A stretch of 64,000 nt of DNA from Cyathus striatus (lineage: Eukaryota; Basidiomycota; Agaricomycetes; Agaricales; Nidulariaceae), in contig JAOVFP010000014.1 in assembly GCA_025738555.1 (NCBI GenBank), forward strand, positions 2,604,001 to 2,668,000, given 5' to 3'. Position numbers and translations under genes: made by a program. The notes under the pieces are model-generated. The model had not been told where the DNA came from. It made no database searches and worked only from the letters and a program-made list of their open reading frames with translations. Below are positions 22,576 through 34,243 of this stretch, one piece after another (within the stretch, counting starts at the first letter, position 1; each line of letters begins with the position of its first letter).

Positions 22576-23600
22576 TAAAAAAATAGGGCCGGCAAGCGGC
22601 ATAGCCCACTACCTTAAAGTTACAATGGTGATATAGTTGGAGTAGGGGGAAGGAATGCGAGATATATTACAATCTTTATAGTACATATATGATAAGTAGT
22701 AAATATAATGATGTATGTATTGGTAGAATATCGCGAGAAGGAAAGCATAGGCATGTCGGTTGAGAAGGATAGAAGGGTATCCGAGATATTGGCAATGGAT
22801 GTACTGGCCTGGACAAAATCACTATCCAAGCAGAAAAAGAAGTTGTTGTCAGATATCTTCACTACAAATGACATGTTTACTGAGGAGTAATAAGTATGGG
22901 GTAGTATTAAATAACTGTAACGCCAACGTAACACAGTACCGCTTAGTGCAGTGGCACATTTAGCTACGAGTTGGAATCCTCAAGACGAGCGGGGATTCGC
23001 TTGATACGTTCATTGATAGGAACCCATTGTAAACGGATAAAAATGTATTAATAACATTTTAATAAATGTAGATAACATGCTGAAAGGACTATGAAAAGGA
23101 AACGAATGTAAGGTAAGGTTGACAATAATAATCAAAACGCAGAGAAATATACAAGAAATAAACAACGAAGACACAGAAACGTCCGAGTCTGTGAGCACTA
23201 GTTAACGTTGAGTTAACGACAACAAATGGTTCCACGCGCAATATGTCCCGGGGCTGTGCCGCTGAAAAGGAATAGAACCGTGAAAGCCTCGGATAGGGAC
23301 GATGATGACCACTATTGGAAATATTCTTTAGCAGTATCAAAAAGAAACTGAAAACGTAATGAAAGCTGATGTATACGATGGCATATTGTGCGCTCGGTAC
23401 ATCACCGGCACGTCACGCACGCGGAAAAGGGCTTCATTTTGGGTGATAAAGAGTAGGTCAGAGTAGGTCACTTTCTATGACATTCCGAAACGTACAACAA
23501 CAACCAATCACGAACCGGAAAAAACGTGGAATCTGAAATTTCCTTCTAAGGGAAACCACCATTTCCTAAAACCCAACTACCTCAAAAGGTAGTGGGAATA
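22576..23600. mobile_element. Hairpin-ended cargo element, unit I
   Basis: Starts with the family signature AATAGGGCCGGCAAGCGGCA then AGCCCACTACCTT, and ends with the hairpin CTACCTCAAAAGGTAG followed by TGGG (to 23596). The block CCCACTACCTT near the left end is the inverse of AAGGTAGTGGG at the right end. Near the right end there is CCAATCACGAACC and a TTCTAAGGGAAACC stretch corresponding to the TATAGGGA hairpin of other units. Interior has a 60-residue plus-strand open frame (22708-22890, MSVEKDRRVSEILAMDVLAW) that I do not recognise. Confidence 0.7.
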
Positions 23601-24980
23601 AAGCTAGCCGTGGCCCATGGACCGGGTAACTTTTGTATCAGGTGCATATAGTGGGAATTCAACAGGAAGTAGGCGTCACCGGGGATAGGAAAGCTGACCA
23701 CGGACAGGGATTGAATGGTTTCGACGCCTCCGGCTGCGAAGGAGTCCTTACGGAGCCGATCTTTGCTCAATACGATGAATGTTTGGTTGGCTGTCAAGGT
23801 GGAGGACTTGAGGTGGGGACTTGAGGTGGACGGTACGAGTTGACATACGTGGAAAAGTAACGAATAAAAGAAGAGAATGAAAACGTTTGAAACCAAGGAA
23901 AAAACGAAGGGACGTACTATGATCACATTACTTTGCAATATCATCATCGGAAGTCGGACCTGGTGGATACAATGGCGAGGGGGGGGGGGGAGCAGCAAGT
24001 GACCCTCAAAGTGGTCGGAAATAGGTGGGAGAGTATGTGGCCAGATATGTCAATGGCGAGGGCGAAGTGGTGTGAATACAGGCCGGTGTATAAATGAAAA
24101 ATAAAAGGGTCTCCAAGATAAAGTGAACACATACTTCCAAATATACTTATATTCTTCGTCGAAATTTATAATGATATCCTAAATAAAAATGACAAGCATA
24201 GCGACTGAAATAAATTAACGGTGATCCTGGTTTCCAGGGATTACAAAACAGACTCAAGTACTCACTGGAAGTGCACTGCCGCATCACAAAATGCCATTCA
24301 GATGTCGATGCCTGAAGACGGGAAATTAGACATTCTGAATCGATTCAGAAGTTGCAACCGAGATGGTGACGGTCCCGTTATGTCTGCGAGAGCAGGACCG
24401 TATTTGAACAAAGAATGTCAATTGGTCAGTAGCACATAGGGTAGAAGTTGCGCTGGAGTAGGTGACTTTGGACGACTGAATTTTTGAAGTTAGATTTTTC
24501 CCATACACGATAGCCCCCAATGCAGGAGTTGAGGAAAACTCAAAGTCACGGTCAAGTGCCAGGTTAGAACAATTCGCAAATGAGGAGAAGAATTGCAGAC
24601 TAAGTAGACTCTATAGCCAGATCCAATTAAAATACATATACAGTTTCAACAGGTATATAATTTCAATTGGAAGATGAATAGAAAAGAAGATTGAGTGAGA
24701 GAGATAAGAATAGGGGGGAAGGTTACATTATTAATTTCAAAAATACGAAACAAGACAAAGATTCGACATGAAAACGGAAAGGGAGCAGACTACAAAGGGG
24801 GAGAGAGAGAAGAGCGAGAGAAGGGACGAAGGAAAGACGAAGTCGAGATGAATGGTTAGTCTGGGACGAGTCAACATGTCATCGGTCACAGATCGTCACA
24901 GAGCTCCAGCCAATCAGACTCAGATCCCGTTCAAGATCCCGAAATTGCCTTATAGGGAAATCGAGACCACCCTATAACCC
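23601..24980. mobile_element. Hairpin-ended cargo element, unit II (ends worn)
   Basis: Follows unit I directly. Its right end has the family blocks CACAGAGCTCCAGCCAATCA (about 24897) and a TATAGGGAAATC..CCCTATA hairpin, but the terminal CTACCTT hairpin is missing before unit III starts. Its left end begins AATAAAGCTAGCCGTGGCCC, not the usual signature. A run of 10 G lies near 23980. Interior minus-strand frames (23582-23998, 24326-24520) are protein-like in places but unrecognised. Confidence 0.5.
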
Positions 24981-26442
24981 AATAAAGAAACAGGGCCGGC
25001 AAGCGGCACAGCCCACTACCTTCCAATTTAACGTAGGATTGAGTTGCCTGGTGGATGGGAAGTCATACAAAACGGATAATATTTTACACATAGTGGTACA
25101 TGGTACTATGGCCAAAAAACACCACTTACATTCAATACCGTGTGCATCTCAACCATGTTCTAATACACGGCCTCAAAGCCTGATAAAAACCTGAGATTTC
25201 CCATGGTCGAAATACCGAGTACTGAGTGCTCGATAAGTACACACTTGTAAGAATCGACGACTATTTGTCAGTGGGGGAGTCTGCTGAGATGGGTATGTGC
25301 TATACATAGCGAAATCCACCATCTTACCTGAAAGATATGTTAAGGATCAATGGGAAAACGAAAAGGAGGAGGAGGCCTAACAGGGCTGTCGAGGTTTGTC
25401 CTGGAATCGTTCAAAGCATCTGAGCCATCATCATTGAACCTAAGTGAATTGTGAGTTATTAGCGTACCTAGAATCGCTAACAGACGTACTTTCTGAGACA
25501 AGCGTAGCTTATCCCACCGTACCACTATCTCTCCACCCCTTCTAATCCACTCAGTTCTTATCCAACTGTCTTTTATTGGGTTTAGCAGCTTCCCACATCG
25601 TCAAGCGTTGAGTCGGGCATGCACACCAAGAGAGGTTTTGCTAGGCAGAGTCCAACTGAATTTTCATTGAGATTCAAGACCCACTCACCGTGCACAACGT
25701 ACAGGGGCAGACGAGTGGAGGTAGGGAGTCCGGCATGAGCCAGGGAGAGCCCGCAACATTCAATTTTCACGTCTAAATTGTGTACTAGTTAGATCGCATC
25801 CATCAGCGACAGACCGAACACACCTCACCCTCAGGCACGGCAAACACATAAGAACAAGTACTGCTAATGCAGTTTAACCATGAGAGACACATTCGCAAGG
25901 ACAACAGACATTGACGCGCAGAGCTTAAGGCCGTGGTACGTGCGCGTGAACCTATGTGAAGGGTCGAGTCCCGGAAGAGAAAAGTGGATGGCAGAGGTAC
26001 TAGGTTGAAAAACGAAACGAGGCCAATGAACGAGTGGGAAAGTTTGAGGTGAAGATGAAAACGAGAGGGAGGGCCAAAAGGATCTGAGACAAGCGAAATT
26101 CGTCAGCGGTCACAGTACTGTCACAGGGCTCCAGCCAATCAGGTTGAGATCCCGTTCAAGATCCTGTAAATCGCCATATAGGGAAATCCAGACGTCCCTA
26201 TAACCCAAAGGTATGAAGTGAGCTCTGAGCAAGGATGTAAAACAAAGTGGTATGAATAAGAGGAAGGCAAGAGAAAGAAGATCTGAGACGAGTGAATTTG
26301 AGACGATAGAAATTCGTCAGCAGTCACAGGATTGTCACAGGGCTCCAGCCAATCAGGTTGAGATCCCGTTCGCGAACCTGTAAATCGCCTTATAGGGAAA
26401 TCAGACGTCCCTATAACCCAACTACCTTAAAAGGTAGTGGGA
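24981..26442. mobile_element. Hairpin-ended cargo element, unit III
   Basis: Left signature at 24981-25020 (CAGGGCCGGCAAGCGGCACA). Right end is complete: GCTCCAGCCAATCAGGTTGA, then TATAGGG..CCCTATA, then CTACCTTAAAAGGTAG and TGGG (26420-26441). The right-end block also occurs a second time just inside (26105-26212) without the last hairpin, an internal duplication. Interior minus-strand frames include 25340-25525 (RWDKLRLSQKVRLLAILGTL) and 25582-25770, not recognised. Confidence 0.7.
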
Positions 26443-26712
26443 ATAAAGAAATAGGGCCGGCAAGCGGCAAAGCCCACTACCACCTATTCCAATTATCTAA
26501 ATATCTAATCTTTACGCTATTTAATTCATGAACGGTGCAACTCATTAAAATTGATAGAGGTGTAAGAGTTGAACGTTGATGGATAATACCTGAAACCACG
26601 TTGCTAGTAAAATACATTTTCTTATGTGTTGTATTGTATCATGTATGGTATGTAAGTAGTAGCGGTTTTCTATGCTCAGCCTGCTGTCTGGTCATCCTTT
26701 CTGGTCAACTGT

Positions 26713-26856
26713 TTTCCCTAGCTTGGCTTAACCAGTATGATAGAAATGCTACATGCTTCCGGGATCACTACTGTTAGTATGATATTTCCCTAGCTTGGCT
26801 TAACCAGTATGATAGAAATGCTACATGCTTCCGGGATCACTACTGTTAGTATGATA
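26713..26856 (+). repeat. 72-bp tandem duplication
   Basis: TTTCCCTAGCTTGGCTTAAC and the following bases are repeated with a period of 72 bp, apparently without mismatch, indicating a recent duplication inside unit IV. Confidence 0.95.
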
Positions 26857-27510
26857 TTCAATCTCTACTTGTTCAAGCCAATACTATTCTATATTTCAGG
26901 TGAGAAATTTAAGGCTACTATATCGATATGTCCTGCAACACTGTTCTGTAGCCTGTAGATGGGACTCATCAATATTTGACAATGCTAAACTGTGCGTATT
27001 AGGATACAGCAATGGAGGAGGGAGGAGGAAGAGGCTGGATGAGGAAATTCCGACACCGTTATTGCCAATGGGTTAGGTGTCGTCGGCACTGTGATGAAGG
27101 GAGGAGGGATGGGGGAGGAAGAGGCTGGAAGATGTGGTGTCGAGATCATTATCATGTGTAATCATTGTGATGAGTCATTGTGGTGACGAAGGTAGGAGGG
27201 AGAGAGGAGGAAGAGGGTGGATGAAGTGGCGTACACAGCATGCTTGATAGCAGAGAACGTGCCGTCATGTAACATAGGGGAAGGGAGGACAAGGTTGTCA
27301 GCGTGAAATAGGGGAGAAGGAGGGAGGAAGGAATATTGTGCACAATACAAGCTGATGTGAAAGGTTGGTAGTGGGGCGAGGAGGTGGTGGACATGGGGGA
27401 AACAGAGAAAAAGGAGAAGGGAGGTTGTGGTGGTTGTTGGAGAAAAGACAGGCCAAAGGTGTCGACGTTACCACTGCGAAGACGAAGGACTAGATGAAGG
27501 GTTGACTCTT

Positions 27511-27759
27511 TTAATCTGAAAGGGTGCAGCTATCCTTGAGCTGCTTCTCTGTAAAGATGAGACACTGCTGGTCAGGAGGAATACCTTCCTTATCTTGAAT
27601 CTTGGCTTTGACATTAATAATAGCATCAGAAGACTCAACCTCCAACATAATTGTTTTTCCGGTCAATGTTTTGATAAAAATCTGCATGCCTCCACAGAAA
27701 TGGAGGATGAGGTGGAGGGAAGATTTGACGAGCGTTGGTAAAGTCTCAATGGACAACAT
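27511..27759 (-). pseudogene. Polyubiquitin gene fragment
   Basis: On the minus strand the ATG at 27687-27685 starts [20 protein letters not shown] and continues through [13 protein letters not shown] to TLSD, corresponding to ubiquitin residues 1-58, then a TAA. The codons before it read [12 protein letters not shown], a worn version of the ubiquitin C-terminus (the family has a run ending LRLRGG). The piece therefore spans the junction of two head-to-tail ubiquitin units, that is, a polyubiquitin gene. Substitutions at usually invariant positions, loss of the RGG residues and the early stop show it is a pseudogene. It lies within a cargo element between family-specific ends, so it was most likely captured. 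Confidence 0.9.
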
Positions 27760-27990
27760 TGATGAGGCTAAAATATGAGAATGAGACTGTAAAAAGGAAC
27801 ATCTATGATCATTGATCAGTGCACAGAAAATTAAATTGAGGGGTTGCGAACGATAGGCACATCACACAGGTCACAGCAATTCAGAACGAGCATCAGCCAA
27901 TCAGATTGAGATCTTATCCAAGATCCTCAAATTACCATATCCGGTGTCCCAAACGTCCCTAATACCCAACTACCTTAAAAGGTAGTGGGA

Positions 27991-28690
27991 GTTTCCATTA
28001 CGTAATCAAGTGATGCGCGTGTCGATGTGTTTGTTCGCGTTCATGCGCTCTCTCTCTCCCACTGATTCCCTCCAACGCTGACACTTCCACATCGCCGCAA
28101 TTACTCAAGATCATCAGTACTGTGCACTACCAAGCTCTACTGAATACTGGAATTAGTGTTACCAAAGGCTGTGTCTCTGCGACCCAAAACACAACTCTAA
28201 GCCGGTAAAATTTAACTGAGTTAGGCAGAAGTAGATACATAGGTTTTATAGAGATTTAGAATAAGGAAGCTGTGTAACAGGGAATAGTCAATGAGATGGA
28301 GATTAAATGTGTTCTGTATTGTAGATTATTGAGAGGAAGTAGTAAGGCTTGAAACATAATGCATAATCCTGTTAAAGATTGATCATCAACTTATGTGTGA
28401 TTGAATGCTGAATTTGTCTTCATTTACAAATCTTCTACAAGTGCACATACCACATTGATACCACCAGCCTGATGCTTATTCTGAATTGTTGTGACCTGTG
28501 TGACACTATGTGTGCCCATCGTTCACAACCCCTCAATCATTAGAACTCAGTACTTGTGATGTGCATTTCAAGGCCTTACAGCAATGTTCAATATTCAATA
28601 GACAAATGGTCCATAAGTTGAAATTTAATTTTCTCTTTTTTACTCAATTCTACTGTGTACTGATCATAGATATTCCTTTTTTACAGTCTC
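27991..28690. other. Gene-free stretch
   Basis: Intergenic DNA right of the tandem cargo elements. No exon or element ends recognised. Confidence 0.35.
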
Positions 28691-28694
28691 ACAG

Positions 28695-29280
28695 TCACTG
28701 TCATATTTCAGGCCACTGTGCCACCAAATGTCTTGGAAAGGTTCTGCACGAGAAGGTCCTGGCAGGCATGCGAAAAGTCTGTTCATCAAGCATAATGACT
28801 TGTGGGAAGGAAGGTGCGGCCTTGGGCAACAAAACACCCTGGCCAGTATACTTAAGCTTATCCAATTCCCATCTGATGAAGAAATATACACCCATTAGCT
28901 GTTATCCAACAAATGGGTTACAGTTTGTCCCACAGGTGCATGTAATACCTATAACACAGTTATACTGTCTTCTCATAAATCCTTGGATTCCACTGAGTCA
29001 TCACAACCTCAACTTCTACTCCGAGATCCCTACCAAGGTTACAAATTGCCAATATATATTCTTTACTCACGTCTTCATTACAAATCTCAGCACTGCACTT
29101 GAAGTGTGAAAGTGGAACCAGTGCATAATTGTTCGTAGAGCCATTGATTAAGGCTCTTGATCTTGAGCGTATAATTTCCATCAATAGCGGGAGTTGTAGT
29201 TGTGACAGATCACTGTGTCCAGTCTCCTTAGAAATGGTAGCAACAATTGAGCTCCTGAGTTTTTGGGATTCCAAATTAAT
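28695..29280 (-). pseudogene. Multi-exon coding remnant, unrecognised
   Basis: Minus strand: an upstream stretch (about 29274-29060) reads SSIVATISKETGHSDLSQLQ and later VPLSHFKCSAEICNED, followed by GTGAGT, a plausible donor. After an intron-like gap a second stretch (about 28880-28701) reads WELDKLKYTGQGVLLPKAAP, then VIMLDEQTFRMPARTF and ends HLVAQWPEI. Composition and conservation-like patterning are convincing for former coding DNA, but I cannot name the family. Flanking repeats suggest a TE-associated or captured gene. Confidence 0.35.
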
Positions 29281-29425
29281 TCCTTAAGTAGCTAGCGATG
29301 GTTATCCAAGCAGAATAAAGTAAGATGTTTGATGTATGGAGGTTCCATGAGAATTACAACTCGTAAACAGTCACAATTTTTTTATTTCATGTCTTGAACT
29401 TTCAATTGTCGATAGCACTACACTA

Positions 29426-29980
29426 TGTCATGAAAACCGAAATCATCTTGCAAGACATTAAGCCTTTGATCTTATCACAATGTGTTTTAAGATAATTGCA
29501 AGACTTCAGCGAAGCAATTACCATACAACTACAAGGCACTTTAAGATATGGGTTGCGTTTCCGAGCCTTTAATGACAGCCGGGTATAATGTAATTCGTTT
29601 TGAGACTTTCATAATCTTAATGCTATCTTTCAATGTTAAGGTATTACCGCTCATTGTGTCGTTCATTTTCAAGAGCTCATCTTACTTCATTTTTATTCGA
29701 CTCTTGTATAACTCTGATATGATGTATGTTATTAAAAACTGACCATCACATGTATGAGGGTGTAGACTGACAACGACTCAGTCTAGATTGGCCAGGGTAA
29801 AGTATTCATTTGCCCCCGGAACCATTTCCCCCGAGTCCGGACTGCACAAGATCCGGTTCCAAGCTGACTAAGGCACCCACCCAAAACACATAAAAGGGCC
29901 CCACTACCTGGACGGTAACTCCAAGAATCTAAACTTAACAATAACAGGGGAATTCAAAACCGGCAATACACGTCATGACA
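29426..29980. mobile_element. Short copy of the TGTCA repeat family
   Basis: Starts TGTCATGAAAACC and ends CGTCATGACA, so both ends read TGTCATGA inward. It shares GCACAAGATCCGGTTCC followed by GCTGACTAA (about 29845-29875) with the two 1.08-kb copies at 37141 and 49760. About 555 bp, shorter by internal loss. Flanking dinucleotides are TA and CA. Confidence 0.5.
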
Positions 29981-31560
29981 CAGGCGGCTTGCAACACATC
30001 CCAGCAACAACATTCAGTGATCACTTGCTGAGTTCATAAGTTTGAGATTTCACTTACTCACTACTTACCCATAGGACTTCCATCCTGTCCAAAAAACATA
30101 AATATAGTTGATAGAAACATCGAATGGCATGATATTAGCTCAAATCTCTAATTTTTAGAGCTATCTGTAATTGAGATAAAGTAAAATGCAAAGAATGTGA
30201 AAGGTTTGACTCTTGTTTGACTCTCCGTCTGGACTCTGAATGTTCAATCATTTTTTCGGCAGGGTTGTAACGACCGATCCGTATCGACGCTACAAAACAG
30301 CCTCACCAGAAGTTTATTTCAAGAGAAAGAGGGCAGGATTAATTAAATGGTAGGCTGAACAATTCAAAAATGTGGAGTACAAAAGATTGCGAATGCAGAA
30401 GGGGTTATGAATCTAATATGAATCCTAAGCTTTCAGTAATGTACAGTGTTAACACTCTCAGACCGTGATATTAGACGAGAGCACTTGTGATTGGTGAGTA
30501 TATATATACCTACATCTCTATTAAGGTCAAGCGAGTAAGTAACCTATTTACATGTAATTTACACTCCGCCACAGGTTTATGTGGACTCCACATAACCTAC
30601 ATAACACAATGTTCAATGTCGTCATGGTTTTCTGCAAAATGAAAACAACTATCATGGTGCTAAGCACGAACATGAATGACATGTATTCCAGTAATAGTCT
30701 CGCATGACATTTGAATAGGTCTATTTCTTCGGCATTAGTTAAATATAGGCCACTTACTGCCTGGTGTGAGAATGATATGTGTTGATAAGTTCTACAGTAA
30801 TTCACTATCATAAAATTAGGACATTAAGCAATTTTTAGCATACAATACCACCTATACCTATAGCAACTTGACCTTTTAACAATCCTATTTCACAGTTATT
30901 CTTAAGCACTGAGCATCAATTTTAATTCCATAATGAAATTATGTGCATGCTATATATTGGCTGAAGACTATACTGGTTAACTGTATATATGTACTACATA
31001 ATACTTATAGTCTACATCATTGTTAATGGTGGAAAAGACATGTTACATGCAAGATGTTACTGCATGAAGGTTTAAACATTTAAGTTCAAACAGCAAGTGA
31101 TAACTTAATGAAACACAGCAGTTGCTGCCATAAGAAAGTTATCATGTGATCAGTTCACTTTGTTTGGCCATAGTTGTATCACATGCTTGTTGAACTTGAC
31201 ATGTTGTCAGACTTGTCAATGTATGCTCCTTTCAATTCACCTTTCCTTCCTTCCTCTCGCTCTTTCCCCCTGCCTATCACTTGTGCCCATTTGTCTTGTA
31301 AGGCAATGCCTTTCTTCTCCAAGATCCAACCTCCACATCATGCTTCCCCACTTCACTTCTTTGCATACTTCAAGATGCCAGCCCCCCACTTTCTGTGCAA
31401 ACCTCAATTGCATCTCTGCTCATTATATGCATATCAGGCCATTCCCTACCTGGTTACTACTTGTATTGATGGTCTTTGCTGTCTAGTATGTATTTGAGTT
31501 GACTTACTTTTTGTGTGTGTGCTTATCATGTACAGGGGCACTATGGCTGCCATTGTTAAG
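29981..31560. other. Gene-poor stretch
   Basis: Contains a 35-bp relic of the GGACTCCACATAAC family (about 30570-30605) and a minus-strand open frame of 87 residues (30548-30811, LFKCHARLLLEYMSFMFVLS) with hydrophobic segments but no recognisable family. The pyrimidine-rich 31230-31400 gives overlapping frames by composition. Confidence 0.35.
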
Positions 31561-31566
31561 TGAGAG

Positions 31567-31690
31567 GTACTGCTGGATGATGGAATGAGGGGGAATATGT
31601 GTAGCTAGATGAAGGAATGGGGGAATTATGTGTAGCTGGATGATGGAATGGGAGGGGGAGGGGACTATGCGTAGCTGGATGTCATGGGGT
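31567..31690 (+). repeat. Three-copy tandem repeat (TGTGTAGCTGGATGATGGAA)
   Basis: Three to four degenerate units of about 40 bp containing GTAGCTGGATGATGGAATGG followed by a purine run. Short and imperfect. Confidence 0.65.
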
Positions 31691-32091
31691 GCATATGTTA
31701 ATAGTGATAAGACTAACTTTTAGAGAATGTTTATTTACGTAGTATTAACACCACTAACAAAGAACATATATTCCAAGTTAGATTTATATTTAGTTCGAGG
31801 GCGCAAGAGTTTCAAGTATAGTAAAATGAACAATGTATTTGATAGTAGATAGTGTGATTGCTTTCAGATACTTTCAGAACAGACTTTCAGATTTCAGATT
31901 TATACTCGGAATTCCAATATCAATTCAGAACGTACTCTACTGCGAGAACGGAAGTACAGCCAGTGCGGTGCTTAAAGTATTCTAAGGTATGTCTAAACTA
32001 CTTATATACTTAATTACATGGCAGCGGTCTCATGCGCAATGGGATAGGTAAGGTAAATGGTACGTCATAATGTTCTAGTGCATTCTAATGG

Positions 32092-32592
32092 TTGAAGAGG
32101 TATGGTCGACCCTCCATACGAGGATCCATGAGGGTGCACTCTGTTTCAGAGATGCATCAAATGCTGCGCCGTGCTATTAATAGGCACGCATCAAGACATG
32201 CACTAGTACATGTGCTAAGTCTGGCCAAGTACTCGGATATAACGGACACTGGTGTTTCCGGTACTGGCGCATCTGATGGCACTATCCAATGTGCCGCGGG
32301 AAGTGTTTGGCGCGTGTTTCAAAGTTCTAGGGGCATGTGGTTTCCCACATGGTGGCAGTATTATACAGAAGAGACATATGGACATCCCAGGTTATTTGAG
32401 AGACTGTGTGATAGCTATGCATTGCGGTATCTGGTGGGACCAGTGGCCCAAGAATCCTCTAGTCCGAAGTATTTCCCTGAAGGTATGCGATTGCCTTGCC
32501 TAGTACTGGGTGCGTTATTCTGGGTATGGAGAAGTACAAATACATTCCTGAGTATTATCTTTTGGGCTTTTCTTTATAGTATAGTTATCTAG
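32092..32592 (+). CDS. Open frame of unknown function (possibly one exon)
   Basis: A 166-codon open frame whose middle is protein-like: RAINRHASRHALVHVLSLAK, then VWRVFQSSRGMWFPTWWQYY and ERLCDSYALRYLVGPVAQES. After SSPKYFPE the DNA reads GTATGC, a possible splice donor (about 32482), so the rest of the frame may be intron. No partner exons were located within reach. I do not recognise a family; the Trp/Tyr-rich block argues against chance but this could be a gene relict. Confidence 0.3.
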   Translation: MKRYGRPSIRGSMRVHSVSEMHQMLRRAINRHASRHALVHVLSLAKYSDITDTGVSGTGASDGTIQCAAGSVWRVFQSSRGMWFPTWWQYYTEETYGHPRLFERLCDSYALRYLVGPVAQESSSPKYFPEGMRLPCLVLGALFWVWRSTNTFLSIIFWAFLYSIVI

Positions 32593-34243
32593 TACTCGTA
32601 ATTTCTATAGGAATCAGTAGTCCAAATATATTGTCATTGTGTCGAATCCCTTGGTTCGTATCGTGTAGATACTTTGACTGGCAGCGCGGGACTCAACCCC
32701 AGCCCTTGGACTCTTCCCTTGATAGTGTTATTCAATATAGAATACTCTAGTTGGCAGCTCAGGACTCACCCCAACTCTTGGACTCTTGGACTTGATTCTC
32801 TAATTGTATTACTGGTACTTAGATGTCTATTATATTTCGAAAAATATCCCTTATATTTTACTAGGCGTATCAATAGTTATAATTGTTGTAATTGATCATG
32901 TTATGTATATATTACTGTAACCACACTCACTGTAATACAATAGTAATATATAAGTAACTGATATCTATTATACAATACTGAGTGAAAAGCAATGTGTGCT
33001 TAAAAGCATCCAAGCTTTGTTAATGTATGCATATTGCCCTTTAAATGAACTTATTGGTCCCTATTTTGACTAAAAAAGATGGCATAAGGAGGACACCTTA
33101 CTATTATCACTAATAGTATTTATTTCCCTTTTTTGACCTTATTTCTGCTTTTTATTTGCTTAAATTCTCTGAAATTGGCTTTTTTAGTGACCAGGGTTTT
33201 TCCTGATGCAAAGGATGTCTGGTAGGAAGAGATTCATACATTTGCTTTGACCCACACAATCCTTGGGAGTTGGAGAGGACACTTCATTTCTAGTTATATT
33301 GCACCCAATGTGTTACATTTTTCTTTCTATTTACACATGTTTTCTTTCTTTTCATTCAACTTGTTTGGTATCACCTTTGATACCAAACACATGACTCTTT
33401 ACTTACACAGTCTTGACTCATTATGACTCACTTCAAGTCATTCTACTATACTTATGCATAGCATTATGACTCATAGGTATTTATTAGTAGTATGAACTAG
33501 TTTGTATTTAAACAGTAGAGACTTGGGCTGTAGAGCTCAAGCTTCAGCTTAAATTTAATTAGCTTTACTTTCATTCACTTCACTCATACTTAAGTCTAAA
33601 CAACTTAAGAGTTCATGAATTGAGACTCAACTTTGATACTGATTAACTTGTTCTTTGAACTCATTAGTCACATGATTATTGGATTTGTATGATAAATGTC
33701 TTGACCAGAACTTTATCATAACACAATGGTCACATATCAGATGATCATCTCTCATAGTACTATATATCCTGGACTCTCTAGTGGAGAAGTGTCACCAAGT
33801 TCTTCAAATGACATTTTAATGAAAGATATATTTGTAAGGCCTCAGCCTTGCAGAGCCCCGACATCAACAATCAATGCAGTCACATGATATGAACAGAATG
33901 TGGACTTTACTTCCATACACTCTCTCTTTCCTCATTGGCTCACTTCTCCTCTCACTCCTGCTTTGACTTATGGTACCATCAACCATGCCAGTACCACCTT
34001 CCCCAAGACTCATGCAATCACTAACATTCCCCTTTTCCCTACTTACTTTCTGTTTCCCTTCAGTCATCTTACTTGCTTCTTTTTTTTATATCCTAGTTTG
34101 TTAGTCAGTTGTGGAGAACCAGATGTTACAACTATCTATCTAGTTGGTGGTGTATTGGTGGCTACTGTGTATTGGGTGAGGTAGTGGTCTGTGTGAAAAA
34201 TGACTTGGGATGAGGTCTGGAGGTTGGGAGGGGCTTGTCTCTG
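32593..34243. other. Gene-free AT-rich stretch
   Basis: Two copies of a 60-70 bp block (GGCAGCGCGGGACTCAACCCC at 32680 and GGCAGCTCAGGACTCACCCCA at 32753) form a small direct repeat. The rest is AT-rich without gene or element evidence. Confidence 0.4.

Larger units (their letters stand above)
26443..27990. mobile_element. Hairpin-ended cargo element, unit IV, with polyubiquitin piece
   Basis: Begins directly after unit III with AATAAAGAAATAGGGCCGGC and ends with the CTACCTTAAAAGGTAG hairpin and TGGG at 27989. It contains a perfect 72-bp tandem duplication (26713-26856) and, on the minus strand, a fragment of a polyubiquitin gene. Immediately right of the hairpin the sequence is unrelated, so this is the end of the tandem series. 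Confidence 0.7.

Noticed and set aside
31160..31497. Two overlapping 107-108 codon plus-strand frames
   Set aside because: Two frames open in the same pyrimidine-rich sequence, no domain, no splice context; composition effect.
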